In this document: positions 1-5,748 of the stretch, piece after piece
How positions within the stretch are numbered: the stretch's first letter is position 1
Layout of the letters: every line of letters starts with the position of its first letter
Assembly (NCBI GenBank): GCA_019689515.1
Contig: JADGHI010000230.1
Location: 1-6,449 of the forward strand
Direction of reading: 5' to 3'
DNA length: 6,449 nt
From: Acetobacteraceae bacterium
GTDB lineage: Bacteria > Pseudomonadota > Alphaproteobacteria > Acetobacterales > Acetobacteraceae
Notes under the pieces: generated by a model
The model's input: the letters and a program-made list of their open reading frames with translations, nothing else
Told to the model about the DNA's origin: nothing
Databases searched by the model: none
Made by a program: the position numbers and the translations under genes

Positions 1-878
1 GCTTCGCCCTCGGCGTGCAGCGCCGTGCCGGCCTCGGCCAGGGCCCGCTCGATCCGCTCGCCGGCCGGTCCCGTGCCTTCGGACTGCGCCGTGAGCACCG
101 CCTGGGCGGCGGCGAGCATCTCCTCCGCCGCACCGGCAAGGCCGAGTCCCGCCTCGCCCAGCCGGCGGAAGGGCGCGGCCGCCGGGCCTTCGCCGACCAC
201 GGACAGCATGCCGCGCTGGTGCACCCGCGCCAGGGTCAGGCTGCGCCGCGCCCGCTGCGCCTGGTTCGCGGAATCGGTGGCGAGGAAGGCCTGCAGCGCG
301 ATGCGCATGTCGGAGACGGCGGAGTGGAAGGTCTGGAAGCGGTCCCGCACCTCGGCCCGCGCCTCCGGCGGCACGTCGTATTCCATTGCGCCCTGCACGC
401 CCTCGAGCGCCGAGTCGTATTCGCCGGAAAGGGCGAAGAAGCGGCTGTCGCGCCGCTCGATCAGGGTGCGCCGATGCGTGACGAGGGTGTTGAAGGCGCG
501 GTGCCACTCCTCGATCGGCGGCAGGACCGCGAGGATCGCCTCGCGTGTCGCCGGACGCGCAGCGTCCGCGGCGGCGGATTCGACCAGGCGGCGCAGGGTG
601 GCCGCGAGTTCATCGGCCTCGGCCGTGAGGCGGTCCAGCTCGGCGCCGGTCTGCGCGGTGGCGGCGGCGCTCACCGCCGCACGGCCGGCGGCGCGGGCGG
701 AAAGCGCCTCCCCGAGCCGCAGCCTGGCCTCGATGGCGCGGGCCTGGGCGGCCTGCTGCTCGGCCACGGTTGCCGCCTCCAGCCGCACCAGGGTCACGAG
801 TGCGACGATCAGCAGCAGGGCAAACAGGGCGGAGGCGGCCAGTTTCCGGCCGACGGACAGGTTGCGGAAGAAGCGCAT
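1..878 (-). CDS. Membrane-anchored sensor, probable methyl-accepting chemotaxis protein (partial, N-terminal part only)
   Basis: The frame starts at ATG 878-876 and runs off the left edge after 292 codons, so the C-terminus is missing. It begins MRFFRNLSVGRKLAAS, a short basic cytoplasmic tail typical of chemotaxis receptors. One hydrophobic helix follows at about residues 13-32 (rich in Ala, Leu, Val), and then more than 250 residues of Ala/Glu/Arg/Leu-rich, mostly helical sequence that should lie in the periplasm. That is longer than the roughly 150-residue four-helix-bundle sensor of Tar/Tsr and closer to two-module helical sensor domains. HAMP and signalling domains would lie outside the window, so a sensor histidine kinase with a similar front end remains possible. 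The start is supported by AAGAGG at 893-888, nine bases upstream. It lies downstream of nrsF on the same strand, but a 115-base gap with a hairpin suggests a separate transcript. The ligand cannot be inferred. Confidence 0.7.
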   Translation of the reverse strand, partial: MRFFRNLSVGRKLAASALFALLLIVALVTLVRLEAATVAEQQAAQARAIEARLRLGEALSARAAGRAAVSAAATAQTGAELDRLTAEADELAATLRRLVESAAADAARPATREAILAVLPPIEEWHRAFNTLVTHRRTLIERRDSRFFALSGEYDSALEGVQGAMEYDVPPEARAEVRDRFQTFHSAVSDMRIALQAFLATDSANQAQRARRSLTLARVHQRGMLSVVGEGPAAAPFRRLGEAGLGLAGAAEEMLAAAQAVLTAQSEGTGPAGERIERALAEAGTALHAEGE

Positions 879-961
879 GACGGGGAACCTCTTCGGACGA
901 CGCTCGCGCGGTCGCCCGGATTCAGAACCTGTCGCGCTTAACCGCAGATGAAGCGCGCAGC

Positions 962-986
962 GGGCGCCGGCCCTTCTGGCCCGCCC
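962..986 (-). terminator. GC-rich hairpin just downstream of nrsF, possible terminator
   Basis: On the minus strand, GGGCG-GGCC pairs with GGCC-CGCCC around an AGAAG loop, giving nine G-C pairs with one two-base bulge (GG) in the 3' arm. The hairpin begins seven bases past the nrsF stop codon, where a terminator is expected. No U-run follows, so it is not a canonical intrinsic terminator; it may instead be a Rho-assisted site or an mRNA 3'-end stabiliser. The rest of 879-993 shows only the Shine-Dalgarno of the sensor gene; I see no convincing promoter there. Confidence 0.35.
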
Positions 987-993
987 CGCGCCG

Positions 994-1647
994 TCAGCGC
1001 ACCGCCGAGGCCGCGATCAGCGCCGGCCGGCCGAACGCCCAGCCGATCAGCAGCATCAGCGCCGTCGCGCCGCCGTGCCAGGCCAGCACCATCGCCGCGG
1101 CGTCGAGGCGGTGGAACAGCGACAGGCCGAAGGAGCAGAGCGAGGCCGCCGCCAGGGCGCCAAGCAGCACGACGGGCACCGGCCGCACCGGCCCGGCATG
1201 GCGCAGCGCCCAGAGCATCGTCGCCATCAGCGGCACGCCGAGGCCGAGGATGAAGCGCAGGCAGCCCCAGCTCGTGCCGAGCACCAATGCTCCGGGCCCC
1301 AGCCGCGCGGCGTCCGCCATGCACCCCCAGCCCAGGCTGCCCAGCCACAGCGCCAGCGTTGGCAGCGGCAGCAGCGCCCAGCGCGGCGAGCGGTCCGGCA
1401 GGGCGAGGTGGAAGGCCGCCACCGCCGCCAGCACCCCCGTCGCCAGCGAGGCCGCGAGCTGCATCGCCTCATGGGGCAGCGCGAGCCGTGAGGCGAGGTC
1501 GGGGCGGAGACCGAACAGCGCCACCGGACTCCCCACCGCGAGCGCCGCGAAGCAGAGCCAGAGCGCGGCACGCCGGCCGGGTGGGGCGAGGCGCCGCACC
1601 GGGCGCAGCCCGTCCGTAAGTTCCGCGATCAGGTCCTCGGTCCTCAC
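994..1647 (-). CDS. nrsF: NrsF-family (DUF1109) membrane anti-sigma factor
   Basis: This 217-residue protein has a short cytoplasmic N-terminus (MRTEDLIAEL) and six predicted membrane helices at about 28-46, 63-81, 89-108, 119-144, 155-175 and 184-207. That layout and length match NrsF/DUF1109 proteins, which bind a partner ECF sigma factor and hold it inactive at the inner membrane. The partner gene lies immediately upstream and overlaps by four bases: the GTG start at 1647-1645 shares GTGA with the sigma stop, implying translational coupling. GGAGG at 1659-1655, seven bases upstream, fixes this start. The protein has cysteines at 32, 109, 129 and 171. Conserved cysteines are reported to matter for metal sensing in Caulobacter NrsF, but which of these correspond needs an alignment. 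The loop before the last helix reads LFHRLDA. Stop codon TGA is at 996-994. The family call is by recognition of the layout and neighbour, not by a search. Confidence 0.85.
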   Translation of the reverse strand: MRTEDLIAELTDGLRPVRRLAPPGRRAALWLCFAALAVGSPVALFGLRPDLASRLALPHEAMQLAASLATGVLAAVAAFHLALPDRSPRWALLPLPTLALWLGSLGWGCMADAARLGPGALVLGTSWGCLRFILGLGVPLMATMLWALRHAGPVRPVPVVLLGALAAASLCSFGLSLFHRLDAAAMVLAWHGGATALMLLIGWAFGRPALIAASAVR

Positions 1648-2228
1648 CCCCCGTCCTCCGTGACGCCGCCGAGCCGGCGGCGCAGCGCGCGCACGGCCCG
1701 GTGCGTGGCCACCTTCAGCGCACCGACCGAGAGGCCTGAGCGGGCCGAGGCCTCGGCGAGCGGCAGGTCCTCGAGCTTGGCGAGGTAAAGCGCCGTGCGC
1801 TGGCTCTCCGGCAGTTCCGCGATCGCGGCGCGCAGCTCGGCGGCGGTGAGGCGCGCCTCGCTGGCCTCATGGCCGCCCGCCTTGGCCGGTGCGGCGAGGG
1901 TTTCGCCGAAGGCATCGATCGGCGTCTCCCGTCCCTGGTGGCGGCCCCGGCGCCGCAGCCGGTCGATGCAGCGCCGCTCGCAGATCGCCGCCAGCCACGG
2001 GCGGACGGGACGGGAGGGGTCGTAGGTGTGGCGCAGCCGGTGGATGGTCAGCAGCGCGTCCTGCACCGCGTCCTCGGCCTCGTGCTCGTCGTGGATGCGC
2101 CGGCGGGCGGCGGCTCGCAACAGCGGCAGGGCGGCGCGCAGCAACGCGTCGTAGGCACGGGCGTCACCGGCCTGCGCCGCCGCCATCCACGCCTCCCAGA
2201 CGCCCTCGGCCTCCGCTTCCGTCGCCAT
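1644..2228 (-). CDS. ECF (group IV) sigma-70 family RNA polymerase sigma factor, SigF-like
   Basis: This 194-residue protein directs RNA polymerase to a stress regulon. Region 2 spans about residues 25-95, with the core-binding segment EAEDAVQDALLTIHR (50-64), then TYDPSRPVRPWLAAI (68-82), characteristic of the SigF-like group paired with NrsF, then RRCIDRLRRR (85-94). A linker of about 35 residues follows. Region 4 spans about 128-187: ELPESQRTALYLAKLEDLPL, then the helix-turn-helix ASARSGLSVGALKVATHRAVRAL. The length is normal for a minimal ECF factor with no extra C-terminal domain. The start at ATG 2228-2226 gives the usual short N-terminus but has only a weak ribosome site; an internal ATG at 2186-2184 has a better one, and the frame is open upstream to ATG 2459. 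It is the first gene of a two-gene operon with its anti-sigma factor, and the candidate promoter at 2505-2530 suggests autoregulation. I am sure of the sigma-factor identity, less so of the exact start. Confidence 0.92.
   Translation of the reverse strand: MATEAEAEGVWEAWMAAAQAGDARAYDALLRAALPLLRAAARRRIHDEHEAEDAVQDALLTIHRLRHTYDPSRPVRPWLAAICERRCIDRLRRRGRHQGRETPIDAFGETLAAPAKAGGHEASEARLTAAELRAAIAELPESQRTALYLAKLEDLPLAEASARSGLSVGALKVATHRAVRALRRRLGGVTEDGG
1655..1659 (-). promoter_or_regulatory. Shine-Dalgarno deciding the nrsF GTG start
   Basis: GGAGG on the minus strand lies seven bases before GTG 1647-1645, inside the last codons of the sigma gene. It supports a GTG start that overlaps the sigma stop as GTGA. 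Confidence 0.75.
2192..2197 (-). promoter_or_regulatory. Shine-Dalgarno for an alternative sigma-factor start
   Basis: GGGAGG on the minus strand lies five bases before the in-frame ATG at 2186-2184, which would begin MAAAQAGDARAY. This is a stronger match than the GGGG three bases before ATG 2228-2226. The shorter 180-residue form would still contain all of regions 2 and 4. Within a GC-rich Glu/Gly coding stretch the match could be chance. Confidence 0.35.
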
Positions 2229-2504
2229 CCGGCCCCACTGCGGAACTGCTGCCGCGGCTGGGGAGACTAGCCGGGCCACGGGCCGCTGGGCAGCGGGAAT
2301 GGCGCGGCGGTGAACGAAGGAGCCATCGGTGGCGCGCCAGCCACAAGGACCGGGAACGGCCACCGCCTGCCGCTGCACCGCCTCCGGCCGGATGCCCTGG
2401 GCCGGGCGGACAGGGGACGCACGGGCGGCGGCGGCAGCGGACAACATACGGAGCCACATCGGTTGCGGCGGTGCCCGGCGGTTGGTCGAGCCGGCCTCCT
2501 ACCT

Positions 2505-2530
2505 TTCGCCGCCGGCCGGGGCGCGGTTAC
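2505..2530 (-). promoter_or_regulatory. Candidate SigF-type ECF promoter, GTAACC-N16-CGAA
   Basis: On the minus strand, GTAACC (2530-2525) is followed after exactly 16 bases by CGAA (2508-2505). As I recall it, this is the published consensus of Caulobacter SigF-dependent promoters, including the spacer length. It points toward the sigma-nrsF operon, as expected for autoregulation. Transcription would begin near 2498, giving a leader of about 270 bases before ATG 2228. The spacer contains the palindrome CCGGCCGG (2512-2519). I saw no other GTAACC-to-CGAA pairing in the window's gaps. Confidence 0.6.
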
Positions 2531-2675
2531 GGGGTTCATCGGGAGTGCGAACGGATAGAAGGTGGAGACGGCGGGAGAGACTGGACGCGCCGCAGGGCCG
2601 GCCGTCGCGGACTCCGCTGGGCCCGGTGTGGCGTATGGAGGTGGCCGGCGAATGCGGCGCGTCCGACACCGTTCC

Positions 2676-2694
2676 ACGGCCGCTCCTCGGCCGT
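2676..2694. repeat. Perfect 7-bp inverted repeat with 5-base loop
   Basis: ACGGCCG (2676-2682) and CGGCCGT (2688-2694) are exact reverse complements around CTCCT. The hairpin lies about 245 bases before the ATPase start. No T-run follows on either strand, so it is not a canonical terminator. It could be a structured leader element, an operator, or a chance product of high GC content. Confidence 0.4.
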
Positions 2695-2830
2695 TCGGAA
2701 GCCATCGGCGGCGGGCTGGCGTTGCCCTCGGGTGCGGCTGGGGGAGGCCCGCGCAGCTCTGGCGGGACTGCAAAGCAGGAGGGCAGTTCGAGACATGGCA
2801 CCGCCGAATGCCGCGGCGACAATGCCGCCG

Positions 2831-2888
2831 GTTCGGACCATCGGCCCGCGCCATGCCCGCTGCCGTGCTGCTGCCCTGCCGTCCGAAC
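2831..2888. repeat. 8-bp inverted repeat upstream of the ATPase
   Basis: GTTCGGAC (2831-2838) and GTCCGAAC (2881-2888) are exact reverse complements separated by 42 bases, ending 49 bases before the ATPase start codon. Pairing does not extend beyond the eight bases on either side. It could form a stem in the ATPase leader or be two half-sites for a dimeric regulator. A related GTTCGGA also occurs at 2693-2699, which gives weak support for a repeated site. Confidence 0.3.
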
Positions 2889-2923
2889 GCCACTCCCGAT
2901 GCCCATGCGGCGTAGCCCCCCGC

Positions 2924-2929
2924 GGAGTG
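2924..2929 (+). promoter_or_regulatory. Shine-Dalgarno for the ATPase start at 2938
   Basis: GGAGTG lies eight bases before ATG 2938. A second GGAG at 2967-2970 lies nine bases before an in-frame ATG at 2980, so a start 14 codons later is nearly as plausible. Both lie ahead of the first conserved residues of the pump. Confidence 0.5.
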
Positions 2930-2937
2930 TGGCCGGC

Positions 2938-5685
2938 ATGACGGAGCCGGACAGGAATTCCGCGCCGGAGACGGCGGCGATGGCAGTGGCGCCAGGCACC
3001 GCGCCGCCGGCTGAGGCGCCCTGGCACTTGCTCGACGCCGGGACTGTCGCGGCGCGCCTCGGCACCTCGCTCGAGGCCGGGCTCGATCGGGCGGAAGCGG
3101 CGCGCCGCCTGGCCCGGCACGGGCCGAACCTGCTGCGCGCGCAGCCCTTCCGCGGGCCGCTCTCGATCCTGCTCGACCAGTTCGCGGACGTGATGATCGG
3201 GCTGCTCGTCGCCGCTGCCGTGGTCTCCGGCGCGATCGGCGAGGTCGTGGACACCATCGCCATCCTCGCGATCGTCGTGCTCAACGCCGTGGTTGGCTTC
3301 GTGCAAGAATACCGCGCCGAGCGCGCGCTCCAGGCGCTGAGGACCATGGCCGCGCCGCATGCGACGGTGGTGCGGGATGGCCATGCGGCCAGCCTGCCGG
3401 CCGCGGAGCTGGTGCCGGGCGACGTGGTGCTGCTCGAGGCCGGCGCCATCGTGCCGGCCGATCTGCGCCTGGTGGAGGCCCCCCAGCTCCACATCGAGGA
3501 GGCGGCGCTCACCGGCGAATCCGTGCCGGTGGAGAAGGGGACCGAGGCGCTGACCGAAGTCGGGCTGCCGCTCGGCGACCGCACCAACATGGCCTATGCG
3601 GGCACCTTCGTGACCCGGGGCCGCGGCCGGGGCGTCGTCGTCGGCACCGGCATGGCGACCGAGCTCGGCCGGATCGCGGACCTGCTCTCCGCCGCCGAGG
3701 AGACGCCGACGCCGCTGCAGAACCGGCTCGCCCGGCTGGGCCGGCAGCTCTCCATCATCGCAGTCGCGGCCTGCGTCGTGGTCTTCGCGCTCGGCGTGCT
3801 GCGCGGCGAGCCGCCGGTGCTGATGCTGCTCACCGCGGTGAGCCTTGCCGTGGCAGCGGTGCCGGAGGCTCTGCCGGCGGTGGTCACCATCGGCCTCGCG
3901 CTCGGCGCGCAGCGCATGGTCCGGCGCAACGCGCTGATCCGCCGCCTGCCGGCCGTGGAGACACTCGGCTCGGTGACGGTGATCTGCTCGGACAAGACCG
4001 GCACGCTGACCGAGAACCGCATGCGCGCCGAGGCCTTCCTCCTGGACGACGAGGGGCGCCGCCACGCGGCGGTGCCGGCGGCGGCCGGGGCGGATGCGCG
4101 GCCGGAACCGTGGCGCTCCCTCCTCCAGGCGATGGCGCTCTGCAACGATGCGGATGCGAAGGGCGAGGGCGCGGACGCGGTCGGCGATCCGACCGAGGTG
4201 GCGCTGGCCCTCGCCGCGCGGGAGGCCGGGCTGGAGCGCCCCGTGCTGGAGGCGCGCGCGCCGCGCATCGCGGAGCTGCCTTTCGATCCCGAGCGCAAAT
4301 GCATGACCACGTTGCACCGCGTGGCTGAGGGCGACGGCGGCGGCGTGGTCGCCTTCACCAAGGGCGCGCCGGAGCGCGTGATCGGGCTTTGCACCGCGCG
4401 GCTGACGGAGGCGGGACCGGCACCGATGGACGCCGCGCGGCTGCTCGCGGAGGCGGACCGGATGGCCGCCGATGGGCTGCGCGTGCTCGCCTTCGCGCGG
4501 CGCGACTGGCCGGCCTTGCCGGACCCGGTCGCGCCCGGGACGGTGGAGCGCGACCTAACCTTCCTCGGCCTGGTCGGGCTGATGGACCCGCCGCGGCCGG
4601 AGGCGGCGCAGGCCGTCGCCGAGTGCCGCTCGGCGGGCATCACGCCGGTGATGATCACGGGCGACCATCCGCTGACCGCGCGCGCCATCGGCGCGCGCGT
4701 CGGGATCCTGGAGCACGGCGACGCGCGCGTGCTGACCGGGCGCGACATGGCGCGCCTCGGGCCGGAGGCGTTGGCGCAGGAGGTCGGGCGCGTGCGCGTC
4801 TACGCCCGCGTGGACCCGGAGCAGAAGATCGCCATCGTCGAGGCGCTGCAGCGCCAGGGCGAGGTCGTGGCCATGACCGGCGACGGGGTGAACGACGCCC
4901 CGGCGCTGAAGCGCGCCGACATCGGCGTGGCGATGGGGCGGACCGGCACCGACGTCTCGCGCGAGGCGTCGGACATGGTGCTGCTCGACGACAATTTCGC
5001 CTCGATCGTCGCGGCGGTGCGCGAGGGGCGGCGGATCTACGACAACATCCGCAAATTCGTGCAGTTCGTGCTGGCCGGGAACCTCGGCGAGTTCCTGGTG
5101 CTGCTGGTCGCGCCCCTCCTCGGCCTGCCGATCCCGCTGCTGCCGATCCACATCCTCTGGGTCAACCTCGTCACCGACGGGATGCCGGGCCTCGCGCTCG
5201 CCGTCGAGCCGGAGGAGAAGGGCATCATGCGCCGCCCGCCACGCCCGCCGGGCGAGAGCATCTTCGCCCGTGGGCTCGGCGTGCGGATCCTCTGGATCGG
5301 CGTGCTGATCGGCGCGCTGTCTCTCGGCACCCAGGCCTTCGCGCTGGCGAATGGCTCGCACTGGCAGACGATGGTGTTCACCACCTTGGTGTTCTGCCAA
5401 TTGTTCCAGGCCATGGCGATCCGCACGGAGCGGGAATCGGTGTTCGCGGCCGGGATCGGCTCCAACCGGGCGATGCTGGGGGCGGTGCTGGCCGGCGCGG
5501 CGCTCCAGCTCGCGGTCGTCTACGTGCCGTTCCTGAACGGCGTGATGCGGACGCAACCGCTGACTGCGCTCGAGCTGGCGTTCTGCGTCGCGGTGCCGAG
5601 CCTGGTGTTCTTCGCGATCGAGATCGAGAAGTGGCTCGTGCGGCGCGGCGTGCTGCGCTACGGCGCGCCGGCCCCGGCCCGGTGA
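2938..5685 (+). CDS. P2A-type cation-transporting ATPase (calcium/manganese-pump-like)
   Basis: This 915-residue inner-membrane pump couples ATP hydrolysis to cation export. It has the full P2 layout: N-terminal cation-ATPase domain (about 28-95), helices M1-M2 (about 84-122), actuator motif TGES (192-195), M4 with PEALP (309-313), phosphorylation motif DKTGTLT with Asp352, nucleotide-domain KGAPE (475-479), ITGDHP, hinge TGDGVNDAP (647-655), and M5-M10 to the end. Ion ligands resemble SERCA: Glu310 in M4, Asn715 and Glu718 in M5, Asn743, Thr746 and Asp747 in M6 (NLVTDGMP). Glu831 after M8 may align with SERCA Glu908. This favours Ca2+, with Mn2+ or other cations possible. There is no heavy-metal-binding CxxC N-terminal domain and no CPC motif, so it is not a copper or cadmium P1B pump. 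The start is set at 2938 because the 203 open codons upstream look non-coding; 2980 is an alternative. It is divergent from the sigma operon and convergent with the methyltransferase gene. Confidence 0.93.
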   Translation: MTEPDRNSAPETAAMAVAPGTAPPAEAPWHLLDAGTVAARLGTSLEAGLDRAEAARRLARHGPNLLRAQPFRGPLSILLDQFADVMIGLLVAAAVVSGAIGEVVDTIAILAIVVLNAVVGFVQEYRAERALQALRTMAAPHATVVRDGHAASLPAAELVPGDVVLLEAGAIVPADLRLVEAPQLHIEEAALTGESVPVEKGTEALTEVGLPLGDRTNMAYAGTFVTRGRGRGVVVGTGMATELGRIADLLSAAEETPTPLQNRLARLGRQLSIIAVAACVVVFALGVLRGEPPVLMLLTAVSLAVAAVPEALPAVVTIGLALGAQRMVRRNALIRRLPAVETLGSVTVICSDKTGTLTENRMRAEAFLLDDEGRRHAAVPAAAGADARPEPWRSLLQAMALCNDADAKGEGADAVGDPTEVALALAAREAGLERPVLEARAPRIAELPFDPERKCMTTLHRVAEGDGGGVVAFTKGAPERVIGLCTARLTEAGPAPMDAARLLAEADRMAADGLRVLAFARRDWPALPDPVAPGTVERDLTFLGLVGLMDPPRPEAAQAVAECRSAGITPVMITGDHPLTARAIGARVGILEHGDARVLTGRDMARLGPEALAQEVGRVRVYARVDPEQKIAIVEALQRQGEVVAMTGDGVNDAPALKRADIGVAMGRTGTDVSREASDMVLLDDNFASIVAAVREGRRIYDNIRKFVQFVLAGNLGEFLVLLVAPLLGLPIPLLPIHILWVNLVTDGMPGLALAVEPEEKGIMRRPPRPPGESIFARGLGVRILWIGVLIGALSLGTQAFALANGSHWQTMVFTTLVFCQLFQAMAIRTERESVFAAGIGSNRAMLGAVLAGAALQLAVVYVPFLNGVMRTQPLTALELAFCVAVPSLVFFAIEIEKWLVRRGVLRYGAPAPAR

Positions 5686-5691
5686 GGTCCG

Positions 5692-5737
5692 GGCGCCCGC
5701 GTCCCGGCCCTGGTCGCGCGAGCGGCCGGGGGGCGCC
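5692..5737. terminator. GC-rich hairpin between convergent genes, possible bidirectional terminator
   Basis: Outer arms GGCGCCC (5692-5698) and GGGCGCC (5731-5737) enclose inner arms CCCGGCC (5703-5709) and GGCCGGG (5724-5730), giving 14 G-C pairs with a four-base bulge on the left and a 14-base loop. It starts seven bases after the ATPase stop and lies 12 bases past the methyltransferase stop, so it could serve both. No T-run follows on either strand, so intrinsic termination is not assured. Confidence 0.45.
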
Positions 5738-5748
5738 TCCTCCTCGGC

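Larger units (their letters stand above)
2229..2937. other. 709-base divergent intergenic region without a convincing gene
   Basis: This stretch separates the leftward sigma operon from the rightward ATPase. Several frames are open on both strands, but their conceptual products are low-complexity Arg/Pro/Gly/Ala strings with no recognisable domain. None combines a good start, a ribosome site and the G/C-ending codon bias of the flanking genes. The sigma frame stays open leftward from ATG 2459 to 2229 with noticeably weaker codon bias, and the ATPase frame stays open from 2329. What can be supported is a candidate sigma-F-type promoter (2505-2530, minus strand), a tight inverted repeat (2676-2694), a looser inverted repeat (2831-2888) and the ATPase ribosome site (2924-2929). 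I found no clear plus-strand promoter for the ATPase. The region might include a decayed gene, but no ancestor is recognisable. Confidence 0.6.

Noticed and set aside
15..951. Two long overlapping plus-strand open frames (about 308 codons each) across the left end
   Set aside because: They are antisense to the sensor gene; their products are Arg/Ala/Gly-rich with no domain. The minus frame has a start with a ribosome site, a membrane helix and a coherent helical sequence.
879..961. Sigma-28 (flagellar class) or EcfG-type promoter for the sensor gene
   Set aside because: I looked for TAAA-N15-GCCGATAA and GGAAC-N16/17-CGTT and found neither; the TTAACC here (936-941) has no CGAA at the right distance.
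938..1348. Minus-strand open frame of 136 codons inside nrsF
   Set aside because: It is an out-of-frame shadow of nrsF, rich in Gly/Arg/Ala, without hydrophobic pattern or ribosome site.
2267..2893. Minus-strand open frame of 208 codons in the gap
   Set aside because: The product is Arg/Pro-rich with no recognisable domain, ribosome site or codon bias like the neighbours.
2562..2915. Plus-strand GTG-initiated frame of 117 codons in the gap, considered as a small metal-stress protein
   Set aside because: There is no signal peptide, no DUF2282-like cysteine pattern, and weak codon bias; it reads as random GC-rich sequence.
2329..2937. 203-residue N-terminal extension of the cation pump
   Set aside because: The reading frame is open but the sequence is low complexity with no homology-like pattern. 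Pumps of this family start about 20-40 residues before the first conserved block, as the ATGs at 2938 and 2980 do.
1889..2941. Plus-strand open frame of 350 codons antisense to the sigma gene and running through the gap
   Set aside because: The product is Arg/Pro/Gly low complexity with no motif, and half of it is antisense to a clear sigma factor. It is explained by the scarcity of stop codons in GC-rich DNA.
2536..4317. Minus-strand open frame of 593 codons antisense to the pump
   Set aside because: It has strong His/Arg/Gln composition, typical of the antisense frame of a GC-rich gene, and no motif.
4555..5556. Minus-strand open frame of 333 codons antisense to the pump
   Set aside because: It is His/Arg/Asp-rich and antisense to conserved transmembrane and hinge motifs; no start signal or domain is seen.
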